From the NCBI GenBank assembly GCA_022661535.1, contig JAKULF010000008.1, positions 3,348,001 to 3,412,000 on the forward strand: a stretch of 64,000 bases of DNA, written 5' to 3'. Position 1 is the stretch's first letter. The number at the start of each line of letters is the position of its first letter. A program made the translations under genes and the position numbers. The notes beneath the pieces were generated by a model, which worked only from the letters and a program-made list of their open reading frames with translations, made no database searches and was not told where the DNA came from. Source of the stretch: Eutypa lata. Taxonomy: Eukaryota > Ascomycota > Sordariomycetes > Xylariales > Diatrypaceae. Of the stretch, positions 23,918 through 34,689 are shown piece by piece.

Positions 23918-25397
23918 ATGACCCTTGGTTTTCAAAATGCAGATGACAGCTGCCCTGTGAATCAAACTGTCCCGGCGGGCATCCCAGCTCAGCCGGTACA
24001 ACACATCGAAAAGACCCCGGACCGTGGTGATGCGGAAGCCGGACTAGTACCATCCATCCGGGACTCCGCCGGTGGTGGTGATACTGATGATGATGTCCAA
24101 GCCGAAGATGACGCCGACATCACCTTCCCCGAAGGCGGGCTGAGTGCCTGGCTAGTAGTCTTGGGCTCATTCTGTTCCATGATCTCCGTCTACGGCATCA
24201 TCAACTCTGCCGCCGTCTTCGAGTCGTACTTCACCACGCACCAACTCGCTGGCTACGACTCGTCCACGGTCGGCTGGATCTTCAGCACCTACCTGTTCAT
24301 GGTATTCTTTGCTGGAATCCAAGTCGGGCCCATCTTCGACCGACATGGCCCACGAGTGCTAGTTGCAGTTGGTAGCCTACTAGTCGTTGCCAGCCAATTG
24401 CTTTTGGGTCTATGTGAAGGTGAGTAATAATACCCTTTCAATGCAGACCGGAAGCCTGGTATACTAACACGTGCGTCGTAGAGTACTACCAAATCTTCCT
24501 CACCTACGCAGTACTAGGCGGCCTCGGCGGTGCTCTTCTCAACGTGCCAGCCTATGGCGTGATCGCCCATTTCTTCAAGGAACGACGTGGTCTAGCTACC
24601 GGCATCGCCACGACTGCCGGCTCCGTGGGCGGTATCGCCTTCCCCTTTCTGTTCCAGGGCCTCGTGCCCAGACTCGGCTTCGCGTGGACTACGCGGATCG
24701 AGGGCTTCATCATCCTCGGGCTCTCGGTCTTGGCTAACCTCCTTGTCCGCTCCCGCCTCCCGCCCACCAAGCGGAAGGTCTCCGCGCTCCCCGACTGGTC
24801 GCTATTCCGTGACCTCAAGTTTACCTTCTGCTGCGCCGGCGTTTGGTTCATGGAATGGGGATCTTCATCCCGCTGACGTTCATCGTCTCGTACGCCGCAG
24901 CGCACGGCCAGGAAGCGACGGACGCATACACGCTCCTAGCGCTGCTCAACGCGGGATCGTTCTTCGGCCGGTGCCTCCCGGGCCTGCTCGCCGACAAGGT
25001 CGGGCGGTTCAACGTCATCGTCATAACGAACGGGTTGTGTGCTGCGACCATCTTGGGCTTCTGGCTGCCCGCCGGCGACTCCAAAGCGCTGCTCATCGTC
25101 TTCGCCGTGACGTTCGGCTTCGCTAGCGGGAGCAACCTCGGCCTATATCCCGTTTGCATCGGTCAGCTGTGTGACGCGAGGGACTACGGTCGGTTCTACT
25201 CCACTGCTCTCATGACGGCCAGCGTCGGCACCCTGACGAGCGTCCCCATCGGCGGCGCGCTTCTCGGCTTCGGTACCGAGGAGCAGGGGTGGACTGCGCT
25301 GATCATCTTCGCGGCGCTATCCTATTTCATCGCTATGAGCTTCTTCCTCGCCGCTAGGGTCCTGGCTGTTAGCTGGCGTGTTAAGGAGGTGTTCTAA
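23918..25397 (+). CDS. MFS monocarboxylate-type transporter (MCT/Mch family), one apparent frameshift
   Basis: Fungal monocarboxylate-porter-like transporter. An acidic ~75-residue cytosolic N-terminus leads to FPEGGLSAWLVVLGSFCSM, the typical first membrane segment of this family, then GPIFDRHGPR between segments 2 and 3, YGVIAHFFKERRGLATGIATTAGSVGG in segments 4-5, and FGRCLPGLLADKVGRFN in the second half. The exons are 23918-24419 and 24482-25397, with an intron at 24420-24481 (GTGAGT to CGTAG). The coding sum is one base short: frame GVWFMEWG must shift at the GGGG run 24857-24860 to continue IFIPLTFIVSYAAAHG. Corrected length is 472 residues with about 12 membrane segments. Known members carry monocarboxylates or riboflavin; the substrate here is not known. 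Confidence 0.87.
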
Positions 25398-26288
25398 GCT
25401 CTGTCATATGCGTGACTGTATTCCTGAGCTGGGCTGCAGAGCTTCTAGTTCAACCATGCTACAAGACAGTGGTATATAATTAAGCAAGCTTCCCTCAACT
25501 TTAACAAATGGTATCAATGGTGGAAAGGGATAATTTAGTATTACAGGGTTGTACAAGAATCCTTGACCTAGGAAGATTGAATAACTGTGTAGTCAGGTCT
25601 TGCACTGACCGATTTTGGATAGATATTATTAAAAACCAACACATACAAAGCTAATTTAAACGCTCTAATACATCTCGCACCTGAGATCATAATCAAACCC
25701 ACATGCTTACATTATTATACTAGATAAGTAGTCAAACCATGATCATGTTGCAGGCACCCATATGTTTTTAGGCGTGAGTCGTGCTAAAGGGGCTAACTTG
25801 AAGGCTGAGCCTTCATTGGATCCAGTTTCCATAGCGAAAGACAGAGTAGTGCATCTCAGACCGTTATCTTTAGACTACGACTCCTCCTCACTGATAGTAA
25901 CACGAAATAAAAATAGACTATGCTTTAAGTGGTCTGCAGCAGCTAGTTATTGCGGTGTTTGGGATGAACCAATCGCAGGGCTTGGCGCGCAAGAAGGATC
26001 GCGAGAACCTCATGCAACTTACTGAACGGGGTAAGGCGTGCGGGCCCTAAATCCGCTTCGAAGGCACGTAAAGGCAGCCCCCATTTGCAAGACCGCCATG
26101 ATCCTCTACGGTTATAAAGCCAAGAGATATGCCAAGATTGAAATCTGATACTCTTACCTTAATCCTCTAACCAAAACTCCTAAATTCGAATCAACAGATA
26201 TCTCAAATTATCTCTATCCGTATTCTCTCGAACCTAGTCAGACCTCTCACTCTAAGGACACCCCTTGTCAATCAATCAGCAACTAAAT
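25398..26288. other. intergenic, no gene seen
   Basis: No conserved coding segment. A TATA-like GTTATAAAGC at about 26109-26118, 170 bp before the cupin ATG, is a possible core promoter element. Confidence 0.45.
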
Positions 26289-26798
26289 ATGCCATCCACA
26301 AAACCCCTCCCTAACCCCCGCGTCATCACCACCACGCACAAAGAAGACGGCACCTCGATCTTCCACTCGGACCAAGCAATCGAGCCCTTCCAGCCCTTTG
26401 GGCCCAGCGGCAGCGCATTCTCCATTTTCGACACGCGGGCGGCAGTCCCGGTGTCCAACGCCGAGCAGGGGTCCGCCGCATCTAGCACGCTCCCGCGGTG
26501 TCCCCCGAGCGGCGTGATCTTCTGCGTGTCGGACATCGCGCCCAAGTTCAGCGCGCCCATGCACCGCACGCTCAGCCTGGATTACGGGGTTGTCGTTTCG
26601 GGCGAGATCGTGCTCGAGCTGGACGGCGGCGAGGAGAAGACCGTGCGGACGGGCGAGTTCATCGTCCAGGGCGGCGTCAACCACAAGTGGACGAACCGCA
26701 CTGACGAGCCTTGCCGTATTGCGTTCGTGATGGTGGGGGCGGAGAAGGTCAAGGTGGGGGGTGGAGAGGCGTTGGAGGAGACTGTGTTTAAGAAATAG
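26289..26798 (+). CDS. cupin-domain protein
   Basis: Single-exon protein of 169 residues; ATG 26289 is the first ATG of the frame. It has a single small beta-barrel cupin domain. Motif 1 is APMHRTLSLDYGVVVSGEIVLELDGG, where the second metal-binding His (HxH) is replaced (HRT) and the usual Glu is Asp. Motif 2 is GEFIVQGGVNHKWTNRTDEPCRIAFVMV, with a kept His and Asn. This pattern is common in short fungal cupins next to transporters or small-molecule enzymes. A catalytic role is uncertain because the metal set is incomplete; it may bind metal loosely or act as a binding protein. It lies downstream of the MFS transporter on the same strand, and coding GC is higher than in the flanks. No frame defect is seen. 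Confidence 0.82.
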   Translation: MPSTKPLPNPRVITTTHKEDGTSIFHSDQAIEPFQPFGPSGSAFSIFDTRAAVPVSNAEQGSAASSTLPRCPPSGVIFCVSDIAPKFSAPMHRTLSLDYGVVVSGEIVLELDGGEEKTVRTGEFIVQGGVNHKWTNRTDEPCRIAFVMVGAEKVKVGGGEALEETVFKK

Positions 26799-27015
26799 AT
26801 TTTGTGGTCTTTTTGGAATATTACCTGAGTTCCTCAGATGTCCCTTCGCTCGCTCCCGTAAGTTTGGAGATGCGATATGCCTCACTAGCACACCTACCAT
26901 CCACACATTCGAGCGAATCTGACCAGTCCTCATGAGAGCCCTCTCGAAACCTGGTTGTCAAGTCCCAAGTTTTATCGGAGCATTTTCGTCATAGAACTAG
27001 ACCAAAAGTCCTTAT
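26799..27015. other. 3' flank of the cupin gene
   Basis: This short flank lies between the cupin stop and the mobile element. No feature was recognised. Confidence 0.4.
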
Positions 27016-27447
27016 TTATGTTAGAGAATTGTTATTTGGGCAGTGTTCCCTAAGTATTTACCACCATAACTCCCACCACTTAGCCAATGTATATACTATA
27101 TTTCGCTTGCAGTATTATAACGGTATTTAAATCAATATGAGGTTATTTATAATGGATTTTATCACGTTATCGGTACGTTACGTAAAGGCTATAAGATGTA
27201 TACTATGTTACCGTCAAGGTCGTTATCATAGCCCCTATAAACGAGCCGAATCCATTTAATATAGCTAGCTATAAGCTATTTATTACTTTAAATCTTACGC
27301 TTATATGCTTTAAAAGGGCTAATGAATAATATTTGTTCATTAACAAAGGATTAATCGCGAATAACGGGAATTATGGTGGGAAATACTTAAGGAATACTAT
27401 CCAAATAAATTCCGGAGCACTGCCTAAATAACAACTTTCTTATGTTA
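27016..27447. mobile_element. 416-bp non-autonomous hAT-type element (MITE)
   Basis: The body is 27024-27439, flanked by an exact 8-bp direct repeat TTATGTTA (27016-27023 and 27440-27447), the target duplication size of the hAT superfamily. The termini are inverted: left GAGAATTGTTATTTGGGCAG and right (reverse complement) GAAAGTTGTTATTTAGGCAG. Homology continues into CCTAAGTATTTACCACCATA against CCTTAAGTATTTCCCACCAT after a ~24-base gap. There is no coding capacity. The interior is AT-rich. Confidence 0.8.
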
Positions 27448-29478
27448 ATACTATTCTTCACCTCCAGAATTTTTTCTCCTGAAAATGTCCCCTTCTCTAA
27501 CTAGACGGGTATCCTGTCGTCTTTGAGTTACTTTATCTACTCTTCTCGTTATCGTAGATAGGTCCAAGTTGCACTCTAATTATCCTTCTTTTCCACTTCT
27601 ACTATAATGCGAGTAGAGCATTGTTGTATTTGCTGTGTTGTACTGTCAAATGGTGTGTAGGTCCAAAGATATATTTTAATGGTGCCAAGAGATCATGTCC
27701 TCAGAGCTGAAAAGGGATTACAGGAGCAAAGAACCGTCGAAATTTGTAGTATTCTGGAAGCTGGTTTCTTCGCCTTCAGGATTGGTGCATTAATTTTTGA
27801 AAGAAACAATTCAGCGCTATGCAGACTTCCGTTATTGATCGTTTTACTTTGACAGGAACAGCTGCAACGAAAATATAGTGTTGAATTCTGTATGGGGAGT
27901 GCAACGCCAACATGGCGCGGAAACATTAATTTATATGTATTATAATTAGCAGGCACCTGTTGACCTAAAGTTGCAATGATTAGATTGTTATTAGAAGCCT
28001 TGTCCCTTGTGGTAATTATTGAAATTTAGGTTGCCATGGGATATTTTGACACATGTGGCAGTGTGTAGCAGATAAGACAAATTAGGTTGCCATTCTATCA
28101 GACGTTTCCTGGCTCTCACTGCGCGTGTGGCACTGTGGTGTAGTGTTTGGTAATTAGTCGCCAGAAAAACGGCGTGGTTTTTCGGTCGCTTGAGTCCCAT
28201 TCGACGCTTGCGATTTTTTTGCAGGTTTTTCTTTTTCTTCTCCCTCTATGGACAATTCGAACACTGCATCACCCACTTGCATTCATTGCTATTTTATTTC
28301 CTTTTGTTGCAAAAACAAACTCTCCCATCTTAGTGGGCTGTAGTTTTAGTGATCGTAGTAACTTTCTACTTTTATCTAAAATAAAATTGCAAGAATAGCA
28401 TAAAATTGCAAGACATAAACCGGGAAGATGGAGCCTTTAAGGCATTATGAACCGATCCTCAGATGCAACAAACAAGAACGAAGTTATTTTGGAAAGATGC
28501 TCGATTCTGGAACAATACCTTCGTATTGAAGAACTATCGTCACAGCTTGAAGAGTAAATTCGCTTTCATGAAATCTAGTGGTGGTGCCCCATGAGCAATT
28601 GACTGGATAGCGTTGGTGGGTCAGAGAGAGGAGGGGTCCAAGACATCGACAGAACAAGCATGCTATTTATTAAGAGGTTATAAGCCCAAGTTGACGAAAT
28701 TTCGATTCCAAAGTTCCACAGCTATTCACCTCCAGGTTTAAGCCTATGGATATCCTGTATACATTTATAGCACTGAACACCTTGGTCCTCAGGCAGGAGT
28801 CTTTGGACAAGCTCCAGTAGTCATAAGGTTAGTCTTCGTATTCTTAGCTACCCCTAACGGGACCTGGCGGGTATAATGTTTCGCATTGTAACTTTTGATG
28901 GTAGGAGGATTTGGCCCATTCGTTAAGTGGGAAACAAAAAGAATCTTTTCTTCATCTGAACACTAATTGACTGTCTATGTCCAGCAGGCAGAACATATCA
29001 ATGTGTCTTCCAACGCCAGGAGACCACGATGCAGAGCTAGGCGTTGTTCCGAGATGAGTTGGGTTCCCCTGAAATGAAATCCGCCTTCTAAACCTTACAA
29101 TATGTGGATTAAGTGTTGCTAAGCCCTAGTCAACAGAGATGTGAATTTCAGATGCGGTAACTCAAGGATAAAAAAATAAAAATAAAAATGCAATACCACA
29201 GAAAAGTCACCAAACGAATCAAATAAAAAGTATCATGCGGAATATGTATTTGGTCATTGTGACATAGCTTGTCTCCTATTCGGGTATCTTGCTAATATTA
29301 TTTGGTTTCTCTGTATATGCCCACACTGCCCTACGGTGGGACCAGTGGTGCTGAGAGAATACTATGCGTCTCTTGCTAGCGGAGAGCTATTTCGTTATAT
29401 ATCGGTCGGAGATGGCCAACCGTTATGAGAGACCTCTCCCATACCCATTTGCGTTATAAAGATTGATTTTTCGAGTGG
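27448..29478. other. intergenic, no gene seen
   Basis: About 2 kb of AT-leaning sequence without a conserved frame. An A-rich simple stretch lies near 29170-29190. Nothing else was recognised. Confidence 0.5.
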
Positions 29479-30445
29479 CTAGTGGTTGTAAGCTTCTGGA
29501 TGGTGGTGAGCATGAGCAATGTAAGTTGAGGGATCAGAAGACATGAATCCCTGTAAAGCCGGATCTACAAAGTCCTGCTCCGTCCCTGTTTCATAATGGT
29601 ACGGGTTCCAGTGCAAAGGCATGCCTCCATTGTCCACAAAGTTGTTGATATCTTTGAAGTCATTATAACCGGACACGTTTTGGGCTTTTTAGACTGTTAG
29701 TAGGATGCCTAGAGCTTATTTTGAAAATGGTCCATGGAGCTTTATTCGACCAGGAAAAGGGGGAGGAGGTCGCAGGGGGGAAAAGAAATGGTTAGACCGG
29801 CTTACCGTTCGCAAAGAAGTCATGGCCTGGGAACTGCTGCTGATAGGATGGAGGCGATGTCGCATAATGGTTATCAGCCATTACTTGGGATTGATCCAGG
29901 TACTGTGGCTGCGGAAGCCAATGAGGACCGCTCACATCAGAGACGGGGTCAAATCAGCGGCTGATGATTGATCAGACTCAATAGCAGCCTGTTGGATGTC
30001 ATCCGATGGAGGAGCATCCGGTGAAGTAGATGATGCAGACTCATGGGCGATTCTTTGATGTCGCGTCAACAAGTCGCGACGAGAGAATGCCGAGCCACAG
30101 TGACATACATAAGGCTTTTCTTTGGTGTCTATTCAAATTTGGATGATTATATTAGCAATTAACAGTAGATAAGATAGGTGGTGTATTGCATAATAGTAAG
30201 CTGTGGAGTAAAAGTTGGGGTAAACTGTAGGAGTAAAGTAGGAGTAGGAGTAGTAGGAGGAGGAAGGACTGGGCAGACCAACGCGTTCGTACATGGCGTT
30301 CCAAATGTTCGGATCGTTTGAAGCTGCGGCCACAGTGGGAACATAATCGTTGCTGTTGCTGCTGTTGCTGCTGCTGCTGCTGTTGTGATTGTTGCGAGTC
30401 ATTAGACCCTCCTCGTCGCCGACGCCGTACTTGAGTTTGGTCCAT
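29479..30445 (-). CDS. small C2H2 zinc-finger protein with polyglutamine, one apparent frameshift
   Basis: Three exons: 30283-30445, 29806-30128 and 29479-29684. The N-terminus is MDQTQV, an Arg-rich patch (nuclear-localisation-like), then a run of 12 Gln. Two tandem C2H2 fingers follow: LCSHCGRSFKRSEHLERHVRTH and YVCHCGSAFSRRDLLTRHQR with IAH; the intron at 30129-30282 falls inside the first finger's last His codon. The linker TKEKP is canonical. Exon 2 is one base short: the GGGG run 29945-29948 (CCCC on the coding strand) must be five to continue into VSDVSGPHWLPQPQ. Corrected length is 230 residues. The C-terminus (FKDINNFVDNGGMPLHWNP) resembles the linker before a fungal transcription-factor domain in larger proteins, but translation stops at HHHPEAYNH, so this looks like a short or 3'-truncated regulator. 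Confidence 0.75.
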
Positions 30446-33400
30446 CTTTGTCTAATTATTATCTAACTATGTGGACAAGAAAAAAGGCTTTTTCAATGAG
30501 ATCGAAAGAGGGGATTTTTAATGATGAGATAGAAAAGAATACAGTTGGAATTAAATTAGGATGGGACAGAATTCCGCCCTTGTCGATTCATCGTGTAGCG
30601 GTAGCGGTCGGTAAGTCGATTATTCCAGGATTGATAGGGTATCTCTACCAAGGTAACCAAGGTAGTTCCAGTGCTAAGTATAAGTACTAGAAGTATTATA
30701 ACCTAAGTAGCAGTACTAAGTTATAACGCTATACTTGGTATGGACAGCCTACGGACACTGGGGTGGTGCTGGGGTTCCAGAAGAACGCACGTGTGTGGAG
30801 TTGGTCGCTGGGTCCTGCTTGTTCTTTTGTGGCTGTTTCCCCGCGTTCGCAACAAGAGACGGCAGCGTCCCCGCATGCACCGTTATCAAACTCTCTACCA
30901 ATCAGGATTAGAGTGACATTAGCTCTGTGGGGTAGTCTTCCCAAATTACGGTACATCCATCGCTTTGGTCACGAACACCTGTAAGCAATTGGAATGGGCA
31001 ATGAGAAGATGGAATGACTGGAATGGTAGACATTGAGATGCAGGCTGGGTCCGATATTTTAATTCTTTTTACGAAGTACTTGATCACTAACAGAAAGAAG
31101 AGGGTGTGTGAATGGGAGGTAGTGATCTAGTACGTATCCGAAGGGTCCAATAGTAGAGCAAGAACAAGGATAGATCAAAACATCATGCGCCGGCCATCGC
31201 TTCATTCCGAGGATAGCCAGCAGCCAGGAGCCAGTATAGCAGCCATACAACTACAATACCGTCACTTTCGCATGATGCACAAGCAGAAACAAGGTACCTG
31301 TTTGACCGGCAGTACTTTGCATTTACATACATAAGTACATTCAAGGTTGGCATGGGTGCTAATCAGATGATGGGTTTTGGCTTACATCTGCGTCTTGGCT
31401 TTGTGGGGAACCATCCAATCGGTGCGAATACATTCGTTAGATTCTACTGCACGAGACCTTGTCCCTCACTGGCAGCTAAACCAAATCACATGCCCACACT
31501 AAAGAACTCAAAACCCGCGGCCCAAAAGTTCCCCTCCCCCCCTCTACAGAGCCGCCGGAGCGGTATCAGTATCACACACTTTCTTTCTTTCTTTATCTTC
31601 TTTAGGGCGGCCTCTCCCATACTCTCTCACTTGCCTACCCAGGTATCAAGTAGTTCTCCTGTGAGACAGTGCAGTCAATGCAACTCTCCTTATTATCCTT
31701 ATAAGGAAGCCCTGTTTCAATATTACCTTGCACCAAACCCACATGTCGGGCCGTTCAAGTACTACGACCTCACCAGACTCCCGGGTGTTAAGTGAGCATG
31801 ATCAATTGCATTCCCGGAAACTAACATTCACGAGCACACCTGTCTTAGAATCACATCAATATCTTGTTTCGCGGCTAGTTGTGGTTATATCGCGTATATA
31901 CACCACGAGGGACGGATGTTGAAAGATCCGTATCACGCACCCTGGACAATATGGCTGTCGATACTACCTTGTAGAGCGTGATTGGTAACATGCATGAGAA
32001 TATATGATTGAATGACTATTGTAGGTAATCATCGAGGGAATGACACCTATATGATTGGCAATGTTCCTGTGTTTGTCAATATAGTTCGGATATTTCTACT
32101 ATGATTATATTACCAGTAGAAACGTTGAGTAGAATTCATGGTGTGACATTGCTGCTATTATAGCCTCGTTGTATCACCTGAAAATGCTTATGAGCTAGTG
32201 ATAACTATCTTGCCATCTACCATTGACAGGCTTCTTAATGTTGCCTCGCTTGAGTGCAGTGGAACTCTGAAGGGTCCCTCTATTGGAATTATGTACACGT
32301 AATAATCAGTTCTAGATTCCCCGTATATTTCCCCGTGGGGATGCTGTAGCCAGGCCAGGGTCCATGTCAATCTTGTCTAATTAAAAGAGTATAGCCGAAT
32401 ATTGTCATTCAAAGCCTCGATAACTAAGGATAGTCTAGTAATCGCTGCACTTTAGGCTATAATTACGTAATAACTACTCAATCGAGGGTCTCCGCTGAGT
32501 CTCTGCGTCCAATTAGTAGTAAGTTGGCGGTGAAGAGGGATACGTTGTCTTCTCGCCCCTAGCGTCAATTGTCCCCCTCTCTTGATGCGCGACCCATGGC
32601 ATCACCAATAGTATTTTACCTATATAGTCTTACGAATGCAGGCATATTAGCTTCAGAAATACAAGATCATGATGTATTTGCCCGAGTTTTGTTCAAGGAA
32701 GTGCCACTATCGCTCTTTGAGCCCGATCATCTCTCTTGGCAGATTTTCAAGTCAGACTTTAGAGAACTTGAATATTGCAAATTATTGTAGACCATAAACT
32801 TTGAGTCTAGTTTCAAAAGGCTGCGAGAACGATATTGAATGTTCGTTTATCTTCAATGCCATGCATTTCCCTTAGCCCTTCTAGAACTGCCCTGTTCAAG
32901 CTACGCCGACAAATTTCAACAGAAATAAACTCATAGTTCATCTAACAAAATGTAACTTCCTTCTTATATATTAATGGGAAAGATTTGGTATGAGTAAGTA
33001 CATAAGCAAAAATTCCTGGATCTTTAGTGCCGCCTACCTTCTGATGTTATATTTGTGTCCGGGATATTCAGATAGGATAATGACAAGTTGAAGTAGAATT
33101 CGCAATATATAAACAACTTTGTACGTTTAGATACTAAAAAGTAAATGTCTACGACACCCTGATACTATTTGAGAATGTTCATAGGATCATATCAGAGGTA
33201 TGTCACGAGCAGAACTCGCCCAAGATACCATCATACTTGAATATGAATTAAGGCTAGAGCTTATTTACCCAACTACAAGGTATCTAGGAGACCATGTTAA
33301 TATACTAACGGGGAACAGTATGATTTTATTACCATTCATTCACTAGATCTTCAAGTTACTCTCAGAATATTCCAGGAAATATAAGCAGCCCACCATATTA

Positions 33401-33815
33401 TGATTTAAAGGTGGCCAAAAGGGCCCACTGCCTATATAATGCACCAGACCAAACCAAAAGAAATCCCAAAACTTCAGTTCTTGCCTCATGATCTGTATGT
33501 CTTCCTAGTTAAGCAGGTCGGCCGAGTAATAGAGATTAACCTTCCTATATTAGATATTAAACCTTGATGCCATGCGGTTCCGGCGGCCGATTACATCTCC
33601 TAAAAGAAAGCTTTTTTGACCGTAAAAGCCAAATCTCTATAATGCCAATTTGATCCACAACTATGTTCTTGCGTACCTAGGTATCCTAAAAGCCATGCCA
33701 AAGTGCTCCTCAAAAAGCGCTACCGTCTAGGATTTAACATCATGTTTCATCAATCGAGCCTAATTCGATAAATCAACTAGAGCAATCGTGGTCTCGATAT
33801 TGAAACTTTAATAAT
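30446..33815. other. intergenic, no gene seen
   Basis: About 3.4 kb with no convincing coding sequence. It includes the promoter side of the zinc-finger gene, a TTTC-type microsatellite near 31580-31596 and AT-leaning sequence after 32000. No RNA gene was recognised. Confidence 0.5.
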
Positions 33816-34035
33816 ATGCACTTATACACCCTTCTTACGTCCGTCGCGGCGATTGCTGGTAGTGCTAACGCAGCTACTGCTCAGGCCTGAAAAACCTAGA
33901 CGCTTGCTTAGATCTACGCATATTATTTCTCTCCTATTTGTTAATGGCTTTACTACCGATTTCCTAGACTAGGAGTGTCACAATTTCAACGATAACGTGG
34001 TTAAGGATTGGACTTGTTGCATCCAGCCAATCTAG
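33816..34035 (+). pseudogene. possible broken small secreted cysteine protein
   Basis: ATG 33816 opens a 24-residue frame, MHLYTLLTSVAAIAGSANAA to ATAQA, that is an ideal signal peptide (n-region, hydrophobic core, A-x-A cleavage), then stops at 33888-33890. One extra base in the GG at 33883-33884 would continue as GLKNLDACLDLR. A later segment (33972-34035) reads ECHNFNDNVVKDWTCC and then stops. Four cysteines after a signal peptide suggest a small secreted protein with lost or miscalled bases and perhaps an unrecognised intron. No family is named and a chance resemblance is possible. Confidence 0.3.
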
Positions 34036-34689
34036 CGTTGCAGTATGAGAGTGGTAATGGAACGTGATATTTATCTAGCTCCAAATGCCTTACAGAAGAA
34101 ATACCCTATGTAGTAGGTAGTAGGCTTCGAATCAGGCAATTCCTGCTCCACATGCCTTATGTAAGCACCAGCCCTATTATAGGGGCATCTTAAACATAAC
34201 AATAGCGCTTTGGTCGTTCTTGGTGATCCTGAGGATAACTGCATGTGTAAGCGAAATCCACATTGGAAGTTGGGGAATGTCGTTAATTTGGATTCGGATA
34301 TGGATAGGATCCCGAGCTGACGGTACCTCACTTTTAGTCCCTCTTTACGGTATGTAGGGATGCAAGGGGGAAGGAAACCTACTGGGCTTCTCTCGACACC
34401 TGTCCCGAAATTCGCGATAGCAAGGGTAGGCTTTCCTAAGCTCTAATTTGCCATGAGTTGTATATGACAGCACTTGGTGTGTTAGGTATAACCCTCATTC
34501 ATTCAAAGCTTAGTTCGGGAAAGATCCGAAGTTAGAACAGGGAAGTCTCTACCTAATTCCTGGGATGATCTTTGATCTCCCGTGGTGATTTCAAGGAACT
34601 GATTCATATTGGACTCAGAGGGTTATAGATAGTATCGAAATTATAGAGAAACTAGATCACTGGTCCCGCTGCCTAGCTGCATTACCCAT
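34036..34689. other. intergenic, no gene seen
   Basis: This is the 3' flank of the GMC oxidoreductase gene. No feature was recognised. Confidence 0.45.
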
